Source: Myxococcales bacterium
GTDB lineage: Bacteria > Myxococcota > Polyangia > Polyangiales > Polyangiaceae
Length of the DNA stretch: 13,983 nucleotides
Direction: 5' to 3'
Assembly: GCA_003151595.1 (NCBI GenBank)
Contig: PLXW01000158.1
Coordinates: forward strand, 1-13,983
The translations under genes and the position numbers were made by a program. This document shows, piece after piece, positions 7,539 through 13,782 of the stretch; the first letter of the stretch is position 1; every line of letters starts with the position of its first letter. The notes beneath the pieces were generated by a model. It worked only from the letters and a program-made list of their open reading frames with translations. It searched no databases and was not told where the DNA came from.

Positions 7539-10327
7539 GCACGCGGGGCCGTGCATCCTGGGACGCCGCCTGGGTTCGTGTGGGCGCCGTGCTCGCGGCG
7601 TGGCTCTTCGTGCTCTTGGCGGAGAACCTGTTCGTCGCAGTCGCGCACCGCGGTGAGCTCGCCGGCGCGTGGGAAGCGCGCGAAGTGCGCCGCTGGGTGA
7701 CGCCGATCGCGGTCGCGGCGCTCGTCCCGTTCGCGCTGGCGAGCGTCGCGGTCGCGCGCATGGCGCGAAGCCGATGGTCGTTCGCGGCCTTGGCGGCGAT
7801 CGCGGGCGCGGCGGTCGCGTGGGGGGTCTCGTACGGACGCCACATGGCGAGCGCGTTCGTGCGCGTGCCATTCGTCCTCGGGATCGCGGCGCTCGCCGCG
7901 TGCGTCGCGTGGTTCGGAGGTCCGCTCGTCCTCCGCGCGGTCGGCGCGCGTCCGCGATCGATCGCGATGCTCGGTCTCGTCGCGAGCCTCGCTGCGTGGT
8001 GCGCCGACCTCCTCGTTCTTCCGCGTCTCTACCCCGCGTTCCACTTCGCGCTCTTCGCGCTCACGCTCGCCTTCGCGTCGTTCGGCGCCCTCGCGATCCG
8101 CCCCGCGCCCGAAGATCGCACGCGCGCCCCAGCGATCGTCGCCGCGATCGCGCTCGCCTGTGGAGCTCTGTCTCTCGCCTGCGCGCCGACGTGCGCACGA
8201 CTCCTCGCGTCGGCCGACAACGTCCGCATCGTCCTCGTCGAGCACGCGCCGATCCTCGGTCGCGCCGTGTGGCTCGCCTCACGCGCATTTCCTCCGCCGC
8301 CGATCGACGACGCGGTCGACGTGACCACGGCGCCTCCCGAGGGGCTCCCGCGCGCGCTCGACTGGAGCGGGCACGACATCGTCCTCATCACCGTCGACGC
8401 GCTCCGCGCCGATCACGTCGGCGCCTACGGCTACGCGCGTCCGACGACGCCGACGCTCGACGCGCTCGCGAACGAGGGGGCCCGCTTCGACGCGGCGTAC
8501 TGCCCGACGCCGCACACGTCGTATTCGATCGCCTCGCTGATGACCGGCAAGTACATGCGCCCGCTCGTCGCCATGGGCCTGGGCGCCGACTCCGACACGT
8601 GGGCCGAGCTCCTTCGTCGCTACGGATACCGAACCGCGGCGTTCTATCCGCCGGCGGTCTTCTTCATCGACGGCGATCACTTCGAAGCGATGCGCGCGCG
8701 CGGTCTCGACTTCGAATACCGCAAAGAGGAATTCGCGACGCCGGAGCTGCGCGCGCAGCAGGTCGGCGAGTACGTGGCCGGAGCCCCGCGCGACAAGCCG
8801 CTCTTCCTGTGGGTCCACTTCTTCGAACCGCACGAGCCGTACGTGGCGCACCCGTCGCATCCGTTCGGTGGCGGCGACATCGATCGCTACGACTCGGAGA
8901 TCGCCGCGGCGGATGAGGGCATCGGCGCGATCGTCCGCGTGGTGCGCGCGTCGCGCCCCGGGGCGATTGTGATCGCGACGGCGGATCACGGGGAAGAGTT
9001 CGGCGAGCACGGCGGCCGCTACCACGGCACGACCGTCTTCGAAGAGCAGGTGAGGGTGCCGCTCATCGTCGACGGCCCAGGCGTCGCGCCGGGAACGATC
9101 GCGTCGGTCGCGCAGACGATCGACCTCTTGCCGACCGTGCTCTCCGCGCTGGGCATTCCCAGGCCTGCGCGCCTTCGCGGGCGCGACCTGGGGCCGCTGC
9201 TCGCGGGGAAGGGGAGCGAGCGAGCGAACGATCGCGGCCTCGCGTTCGCCGAGACCGACGAGTACACGCTCCTCGCGCGAGGCGACGCGCGGCTGGTGTG
9301 CGAGCGTCGCGTCGCGGCGTGCGCTCTCTACGATCGCGCGCGCGATCCGCGCGAGACACATGACACGTCGAGCGAACGCCGCGACGACGTGCGCGACCTG
9401 CGACGAGCCTCGGCGAGCATCGCCGGCCAGCACGGTCGCTTCGAACGCGGCGAAGAAGCGGCGTGGCCCGAAGCGCTGAGACGCGGCGTGGCCGGCGACG
9501 CCGACGCCGCCGAGGACGTCGCGGCCCTGCTCGACGACGCGAACGCGGTCGTGCGGACGAAAGCGGCCGAGGTGAGCTTCGATCTTCACGCGCCCGCCGT
9601 GGCGCCGGCAATGCGCCGCGCGGCCGGCAACGCGACGACGGACGATCACGTGCGTCGCTGGTGCGCGCTCACGCTGGTGCGAATGGGGGAGACGCCGACG
9701 CCGATGGCCGAGTCGCTGGTCCACGATGCGGATCTCGCTTGGCGGCGCGTCGCGGCCCTCGCGTTCGCAGAGCGGGGAGACGCGCGAGGCGCGGCGGAGC
9801 TGACCGCGTGGTGGAGCGAGCACGCGGGCGTCGACTACGTGCGGGCGACGGAGATCCTCGCGGCGCTGGCGAAGATTCGCGATCGATCCGCCGTCCCGGC
9901 GCTGGTGAAATCCCTCGACGACGTTCGCCTTCGCCCCTTCGTGGCCGACGCGCTCGGGGCGATCGGCGATTCGTCTGCACGCGAGCCGCTCTCCGCAGCC
10001 CTCGCGTCCGAGGCGCAGGTCACGTCGATGACGCACGAGGCGCGCGCGCTCCTCGCACTCGGTGGCGCGTCGTGGTCCGCCGTCCCGACGCCGCGTGTCG
10101 ATGTGCACCTCGACGTCCCGCGCGCGGCCAAGCGCGTACGCCTCGTGGTCCTCGGAGCCTCCGCGTCAGCGTGCGACGGCTCGATCGACGACACGGCGAT
10201 CTCCGGCAGCGACGCTACGATCTCCCACGCCTTCGATCTCGACGCGCCATCACGCGCCTCGTCGCACGTCACGGCGAGCGCCTCCGCAGGCGTCATCGCG
10301 CTCTTTCTCTTACGCGCGCCGGAGTGA
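7535..10327 (+). CDS. multi-TM sulfatase/phosphotransferase-superfamily protein with HEAT-like repeats
   Basis: Seen: 930 aa in three parts. The N-terminal membrane domain (about 13-220) has roughly seven hydrophobic helices. The second part (about 279-600) is an alkaline phosphatase/sulfatase-superfamily domain with metal-site motifs TVDALRAD (286-293), FEPHEPY (430-436), ADHGEEFGEHGG (483-494) and YHG (496-498). The third is an alpha-helical HEAT-like stretch (about 655-845) with a small beta-rich tail. In CPTPHTSYSIASLMTG the residue ten before Gly338 is Thr328, where formylglycine sulfatases have Cys or Ser. A Thr nucleophile is known in LtaS-like phosphoglycerol and phosphoethanolamine transferases, so an extracytoplasmic transferase is as likely as a sulfatase. 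An odd number of TM helices would put the catalytic domain outside, as in LtaS. It overlaps recG by 4 bases and ends in a hairpin shared with the convergent gene. The substrate is unknown. Confidence 0.88.
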   Translation: MSTRGRASWDAAWVRVGAVLAAWLFVLLAENLFVAVAHRGELAGAWEAREVRRWVTPIAVAALVPFALASVAVARMARSRWSFAALAAIAGAAVAWGVSYGRHMASAFVRVPFVLGIAALAACVAWFGGPLVLRAVGARPRSIAMLGLVASLAAWCADLLVLPRLYPAFHFALFALTLAFASFGALAIRPAPEDRTRAPAIVAAIALACGALSLACAPTCARLLASADNVRIVLVEHAPILGRAVWLASRAFPPPPIDDAVDVTTAPPEGLPRALDWSGHDIVLITVDALRADHVGAYGYARPTTPTLDALANEGARFDAAYCPTPHTSYSIASLMTGKYMRPLVAMGLGADSDTWAELLRRYGYRTAAFYPPAVFFIDGDHFEAMRARGLDFEYRKEEFATPELRAQQVGEYVAGAPRDKPLFLWVHFFEPHEPYVAHPSHPFGGGDIDRYDSEIAAADEGIGAIVRVVRASRPGAIVIATADHGEEFGEHGGRYHGTTVFEEQVRVPLIVDGPGVAPGTIASVAQTIDLLPTVLSALGIPRPARLRGRDLGPLLAGKGSERANDRGLAFAETDEYTLLARGDARLVCERRVAACALYDRARDPRETHDTSSERRDDVRDLRRASASIAGQHGRFERGEEAAWPEALRRGVAGDADAAEDVAALLDDANAVVRTKAAEVSFDLHAPAVAPAMRRAAGNATTDDHVRRWCALTLVRMGETPTPMAESLVHDADLAWRRVAALAFAERGDARGAAELTAWWSEHAGVDYVRATEILAALAKIRDRSAVPALVKSLDDVRLRPFVADALGAIGDSSAREPLSAALASEAQVTSMTHEARALLALGGASWSAVPTPRVDVHLDVPRAAKRVRLVVLGASASACDGSIDDTAISGSDATISHAFDLDAPSRASSHVTASASAGVIALFLLRAPE

Positions 10328-10347
10328 GTCGCGGTTCCGGCTCACTC
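10322..10347. terminator. bidirectional hairpin spanning both convergent stop codons
   Basis: GAGTGAG (10322-10328) pairs perfectly with CTCACTC (10341-10347). A G-T wobble and two more G-C pairs extend the stem to about 10 bp around the 6-base loop CGGTTC. The TGA of the sulfatase-type gene (10325-10327) is in the left arm and the stop of the minus-strand gene (TCA, 10342-10344) in the right arm. The strength, and the position exactly between convergent ends, suggest a shared terminator. No T-tract is seen on either side. Confidence 0.65.
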
Positions 10348-11025
10348 GCTCCAGGTCACGTCGAACGCGATTCGATACACGGGATATCCGCCGATCTCTC
10401 CGTCGGGCTCGGCGCCCAGCGTGTTGGCCCGCGGATCTTTTGCGCCGACTTTCGACAGCACGTGCTCGGTGAAGTGCATCGCCGAGATCGACCATGCATT
10501 CACGAACATGAGCGGCACCCCCCATCGCGACGCGCGCACGTGGCGCGGCCCCACCACCTTCGACTCCGCCCCGCCGAAGTCGTGGTACCAACTCGACGCT
10601 CGCGGGAGCCAGGTGGCGATTGCTTCGTTCGACACGACGCGAAGCACGACGCCGCTGAACCCGCTCAGCGCATGCTCGGCGTGTGCATTCGAGAGCTCAC
10701 GCACGTGATGCGGGAACGAAACGCCGCGCGCGCGCGCCACGGCCGAGCCGAAATAGAGGAGCGGCAACGTGTCGTACCACTCGAACGACGAGAAGCGCTG
10801 CGTTAGGAACGCTTCGAACGCGGGGTCGCCGAAGCGTCGAATCACGTCGAGCGTCTTCCCTCCGAGCAAGCGATCCGTGAGCTCGAGCTCCTCCTTGAAG
10901 AGCCCTCCGCGCGCATGAAACGGGCTCGTTCCCCAGCGGAACGGGGGCTTCGGAGGGAGCACGAAGACGGGGTCGTGGATGCTCGGCATGGCACGCGGCG
11001 CGACTCTCGCGCGATCGCGTTTCAT
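10342..11025 (-). CDS. uncharacterised protein, possibly DUF2378/V4R-like
   Basis: Seen: from ATG 11025 the product is 227 aa, with no signal peptide or TM helix. The frame also opens at TTG 11055 (+10 residues) and at ATG 10989 (-12). No start has a clear Shine-Dalgarno, so 11025 is a compromise. The first part is Pro-rich (VFVLPPKPPFRWGTSPFHARGG, in two parts), followed by a helical region with an aromatic core (FEWYDTLPLLYFGSAVARARG). The last third looks like alternating helices and strands (WGVPLMFVNAWSISAMHFTEHVL) and ends in YPVYRIAFDVTW. This order, with a terminal strand ending in Val-x-Trp, reminds me of the myxobacterial DUF2378 family and related V4R-like folds. That is pattern resemblance only. 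Its promoter region is shared with the divergent TPR gene, and its stop lies in the hairpin facing the sulfatase-type gene. Confidence 0.8.
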   Translation of the reverse strand: MKRDRARVAPRAMPSIHDPVFVLPPKPPFRWGTSPFHARGGLFKEELELTDRLLGGKTLDVIRRFGDPAFEAFLTQRFSSFEWYDTLPLLYFGSAVARARGVSFPHHVRELSNAHAEHALSGFSGVVLRVVSNEAIATWLPRASSWYHDFGGAESKVVGPRHVRASRWGVPLMFVNAWSISAMHFTEHVLSKVGAKDPRANTLGAEPDGEIGGYPVYRIAFDVTWSE

Positions 11026-11034
11026 CGTACTTGA

Positions 11035-11062
11035 TTGACGGCTCGGCGCGTCCAACTAGAGT
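11035..11062 (+). promoter_or_regulatory. sigma-70-type promoter for the TPR-bamB pair
   Basis: TTGACG (11035-11040) matches the -35 consensus at five of six positions. After a 16-base spacer comes TAGAGT (11057-11062), matching the -10 consensus at four of six. Predicted transcription start is near 11069, leaving a 5' leader of about 40 bases to the GTG at 11111. It lies between two divergent genes, where a promoter is required. Confidence 0.5.
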
Positions 11063-11097
11063 GCGCGCCGCGCATCCGTGCGCGATTTCCCGCGAAC

Positions 11098-11102
11098 AGG
11101 AG
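11098..11102 (+). promoter_or_regulatory. Shine-Dalgarno that fixes the start of the TPR gene
   Basis: AGGAG is separated by 8 bases from GTG 11111. The upstream in-frame GTG at 11078 has no such site and would place this sequence inside the coding region, so 11111 is chosen. Confidence 0.75.
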
Positions 11103-11110
11103 CCCCCGCC

Positions 11111-12346
11111 GTGCCCGACGAATCGAGCGACAAGCCCGAGAACACTTCACCGAACGCCCCGGAGACGGCCGGCGGCGCCGTGGAGGCGTCGGAAGATGCG
11201 GACACGAACGAGCCTTCGTTGGACCCGATGTCCCCCGAAGCGATCGCCAAGCGCGTCGCGGCGCTCGGCGGAGAAGACGAGGTCGAGCGTATCGCCCGCG
11301 AGGAAGAGCTGAAGCTCGCCGAGCGTCGCGCGAAAACCGGCGGCAAGAAGAAGGGACTCGAGGTCGCAGCGTCCAAGCGCCTCCAGCAGATCGGCGGCGG
11401 CAAAGCGGTTCCGGCCAAGCGCGTCGCGCCGGCAGCCGACGCCAACCCGCTGCTCGCCGGCTCGGGCCGCTTCGGCGAGTGGGTTCGCAACAACCAGTCA
11501 CTCGTCATGGGCGCCGGCATCGTCGCGATCGCGGCGGTCGTCGGGGGAGGGGGCTACGTCTGGTGGGCGCAGAAGACCGAGCTCGGCGCATCGACGACGC
11601 TCACGCAAGCAGTCTCCGATGAGCTCGGCCGCATCGGCGATCCTGCGAAGGAAGAGGACGAGGACACGCGCCCCAAGGACGCGCGCCCCGTCTTCAAGAC
11701 CGACGCCGAGCGTCGTGACTCCGCGCTCGCGAAGTACCGCGACGTCGAGACGAAATACAAAGGCACCGGCGCCGCATACCTCGCGCGCCTCGAGGAGGGC
11801 TCGCTGCTCCTCGACAAGCCCGATCTCGACGGCGCCATCGCCGCGTTTCAAGACGCGATCAAGTCTCCGCTCGCCGCGGCCGACTCCGAGGTGAAAGGTC
11901 GCGCGCTCGAAGGAATGGGGCTGGCCTACGAAGCGAAGTCGCGCGCGACGCCCGCCGAGAAGGACAAGTGGCTCGACGAGGCCGCGACGCAGTTCCGTAC
12001 GCTCGAGAACACCGACGTGAAGGGGTTCAAGGAGCTCGGCATGTACCATCAAGCCCGCGTGGCCGAGGCCAAGGGCGACAAGGACAAGGCCATCACGATC
12101 CTGAAGGCGCTTCACGAGCGCCTCGAGGTGCCCGGCGAGAGCCATCCGTTCGTGTACCTGGAGACGGTCGCCGACGATCGCTTGCGCGCGCTCGATCCGA
12201 CGGCGATCAAGCCGAAGCCGAAAGGACCGATGGGCGCAGGCGGCGGCGGAGGCCCGGCCGGGAACATGAACCAAGAGCAGATCGACAAGCTGATCCAGCA
12301 GCTGAAGGCCCAAGGCGGCATGCCGGCGCCCGGCGGCGGGAAGTGA
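11111..12346 (+). CDS. single-TM TPR protein, YfgM-like
   Basis: Seen: 411 aa from GTG 11111. An acidic, disordered-looking N-terminal tail (1-45) is followed by a Lys/Arg/Glu-rich, possibly helical region (about 40-100) and one TM helix (about 130-153, SLVMGAGIVAIAAVVGGGGY). A helical TPR-like domain (about 200-360) has repeats such as GAAYLARLEEGSLLLDKPDL and EAATQFRTLENTDVKGFKEL. The C-terminal tail is Gly/Pro/Met-rich. This is a cytoplasmic N-terminus with a periplasmic TPR domain. Established: E. coli YfgM has the same plan (one N-terminal TM, periplasmic TPR domain), works at the SecYEG translocon with PpiD, and is encoded just before bamB. The same order here supports a YfgM-type role. 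The protein is about twice as long as E. coli YfgM, mainly because of the N-terminal tail, so orthology is inferred. The stop overlaps the next start (GTGA). Confidence 0.85.
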   Translation: MPDESSDKPENTSPNAPETAGGAVEASEDADTNEPSLDPMSPEAIAKRVAALGGEDEVERIAREEELKLAERRAKTGGKKKGLEVAASKRLQQIGGGKAVPAKRVAPAADANPLLAGSGRFGEWVRNNQSLVMGAGIVAIAAVVGGGGYVWWAQKTELGASTTLTQAVSDELGRIGDPAKEEDEDTRPKDARPVFKTDAERRDSALAKYRDVETKYKGTGAAYLARLEEGSLLLDKPDLDGAIAAFQDAIKSPLAAADSEVKGRALEGMGLAYEAKSRATPAEKDKWLDEAATQFRTLENTDVKGFKELGMYHQARVAEAKGDKDKAITILKALHERLEVPGESHPFVYLETVADDRLRALDPTAIKPKPKGPMGAGGGGGPAGNMNQEQIDKLIQQLKAQGGMPAPGGGK

Positions 12347-13662
12347 CGAGGCGGGGAGTGACGAGTCGCGCGCTCGTCGGTGCGGTCGTCGCGAGCGCGG
12401 TTTTTCTCGTGTCGTGCGCGACGACGGAGACGTCGAACGATCGCGTGAACCCGGAGGTGCCGCTCTGGTTCCATCGCGCGAGCGGCGCCATCCACGTCTA
12501 CCTCGATCGCGAGCTCACTGCGCCGTCACGCCAGGTGGGCGAGAACTACGAGCACGGTCGTCCGGCGATCGATCCCATCCACGCGCGCGTCTTCGTGGGC
12601 TCGGCGGATCGCGGCATGTACGCGCTTCGCGCGGGTGACGGCGAAACGCTCTGGCGCTTCGAGACGCTCGGCGTCGTGCAGTGCGAGCCGCTCTACGATC
12701 CGGAGTTCGATCTCCTGTACTTCGGCTCGCACGACGGCGCGCTCTACGCGGTGCACGCGCGCGACGGCGTCCTGGCGTGGCGCTTCATGACCGGCGCCGA
12801 GGTCGCGCGTCAGCCCGTGATCGGCGGCCCGAACCGCTCGATGCTCTTCGTGGCCAACGGCGCCGATCAGCTGTTCGCGCTCGACCGCGCGACGGGCAAG
12901 CAAGTGTGGACGGTGCATCGCACGCCCGCGCTGGGCATGGAGATCGCGGCACACGCGGGACCGGCCGTCGACGGCGACATGGTCTACATGGCGTACTCGG
13001 ACGGCCACGTGATCGCGTACGGCGCACGTGACGGCGCGGAGCGATGGACGCCGGTCGATCTCTCGGCCGAAGCGGAGCAAACGCTGGGCGATGCGCCGCG
13101 CTACCTCGACGTCGACACGACGCCGATCGTCGACGAGCTCCCGAACGGCAAGGTGGTCTACGTGGCCAGCTACGCCGGCGGCGTCTTCGCGCTCGACGCC
13201 AAGAGCGGCGCGCGCGTGTGGATGAACGAGAAGGCCATCGGCGCCACGGAGCTCATGTTGTGGCGCGAGCCCGCGCACGTGGCGCGCACGGGTTGGGACG
13301 CCAACGGCGGCGCGACCGCGAGCAACGATCTGCCGCTGGTGCCGGCCAAGCGCGTGCTCATCGCATCGAGCGGCGTGAGCGGCCTCTGGGGCCTCGATCC
13401 GATGACCGGTCGCAAGCTGTGGCGCGTGCCGGTTCCTGAAGGAGGCATCACAGCTCCGGCGGCGATCGCCGGCGCGCTGCTCGTGGGCACCACGCGCTAC
13501 GGGCTGTTCCTGATGTCGCCGATCAACGGCCGGCCGATCGATGGGATCGATCTCGGTTCGGGCTTCGCGGAGACTCCGGCGGCGTACGGCAGTCGCGCCT
13601 ACGTGCTTAGCAACGCCGGCACGTTCCTCGGCGTGAAGATCGACGACCCGATCGGGCGCTAG
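12343..13662 (+). CDS. bamB: BamB-like PQQ-repeat outer membrane lipoprotein
   Basis: Likely the accessory BAM-complex lipoprotein that presents outer-membrane precursors to BamA. Seen: 439 aa from GTG 12343. The leader MTRRGVTSRALVGAVVASAV runs into a clean lipobox LVSC with Cys25. About eight repeats of the PQQ/propeller type follow: VFVGSADRGMYAL (83-95), LYFGSHDGALYAV, LFVANGADQLFAL, VYMAYSDGHVIAY, VYVASYAGGVFAL, VLIASSGVSGLWGL, LLVGTTRYGLFL and AYVLSNAGTFLGV (419-431). Most are followed by a turn of the type DxxTGxxxW. This fits an eight-bladed beta-propeller. A longer loop (about 304-332) interrupts blades 5 and 6. The alternative start GTG 12358, with GAGG 6 bases upstream, is equally good and keeps the lipobox. 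PQQ cofactor binding as in dehydrogenases is unlikely, because the domain stands alone as a lipoprotein. The neighbouring YfgM-like gene supports the BamB call, but another propeller lipoprotein is possible. Confidence 0.85.
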   Translation: MTRRGVTSRALVGAVVASAVFLVSCATTETSNDRVNPEVPLWFHRASGAIHVYLDRELTAPSRQVGENYEHGRPAIDPIHARVFVGSADRGMYALRAGDGETLWRFETLGVVQCEPLYDPEFDLLYFGSHDGALYAVHARDGVLAWRFMTGAEVARQPVIGGPNRSMLFVANGADQLFALDRATGKQVWTVHRTPALGMEIAAHAGPAVDGDMVYMAYSDGHVIAYGARDGAERWTPVDLSAEAEQTLGDAPRYLDVDTTPIVDELPNGKVVYVASYAGGVFALDAKSGARVWMNEKAIGATELMLWREPAHVARTGWDANGGATASNDLPLVPAKRVLIASSGVSGLWGLDPMTGRKLWRVPVPEGGITAPAAIAGALLVGTTRYGLFLMSPINGRPIDGIDLGSGFAETPAAYGSRAYVLSNAGTFLGVKIDDPIGR

Positions 13663-13754
13663 CCAGAGTCACGGAGCGCGTCGGTCGCCGGAGGGCGTCC
13701 ACGCGGCCGGTTTGCCGGAGCCCCGGGAATCTCTGGCCGTTCGGCGAGCTACGA
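13663..13754. other. non-coding gap after bamB
   Basis: I see no credible gene here. It holds a GC-rich stretch with several overlapping 4-bp CCGG palindromes (for example CCGGTTTGCCGG) and two copies of GCCGGAG. No stem is longer than about 5 bp and there is no T-tract, so I do not call a terminator. Confidence 0.5.
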
Positions 13755-13782
13755 AGATCGCATAAGAGGCATTATGTCAACT
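13755..13782. other. dif: candidate dif site (XerC/XerD recombination site)
   Basis: Seen: a 28-bp site with an 11-6-11 layout. The left arm is AGATCGCATAA (13755-13765), the centre GAGGCA (13766-13771) and the right arm TTATGTCAACT (13772-13782). The inner 5 bp of the arms (CATAA/TTATG) form the exact inverted repeat, with 6-bp spacing, of the E. coli dif core. From memory of E. coli dif (arms GGTGCGCATAA and TTATGTTAAAT), the left arm matches 8 of 11 and the right arm 9 of 11. The right arm matches 10 of 11 of the B. subtilis arm TTATGTAAACT. The site is strikingly AT-rich in DNA of about 70% GC and lies between convergent genes. Established: XerC and XerD bind such arms and resolve chromosome dimers at division, and some phages and plasmids integrate there. 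It could be the chromosomal dif or an element boundary. Confidence 0.85.

Noticed and set aside
4959..7871. Very long open frame on the minus strand opposite greA and recG
   Set aside because: It is antisense to two unmistakable genes, rich in Arg/Ala/Pro/His, and has no recognisable domain. Long antisense frames are expected at this GC content.
4386..9213. KOPS-like octamers: GGGAAGGG at 9206-9213 (plus) and CCCTGCCC at 4386-4393 (minus orientation)
   Set aside because: Only two, pointing in opposite directions, so they neither support nor contradict the dif call; the KOPS sequence of this lineage is also uncertain.
8279..10108. Long minus-strand open frame opposite the sulfatase/HEAT gene
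   Set aside because: Arg/Val/Ala-rich shadow of a gene with clear catalytic motifs; no ribosome binding site and no domain.
11078..11110. Upstream GTG at 11078 as the start of the TPR gene
   Set aside because: It lacks a Shine-Dalgarno and would translate the strong AGGAG at 11098-11102 that serves GTG 11111.
13761..13776. CATAA-N6-TTATG read as a transcription terminator hairpin
   Set aside because: A 5-bp AT-rich stem is too weak for a terminator, and the flanking bases extend it into a much better match to a Xer site.
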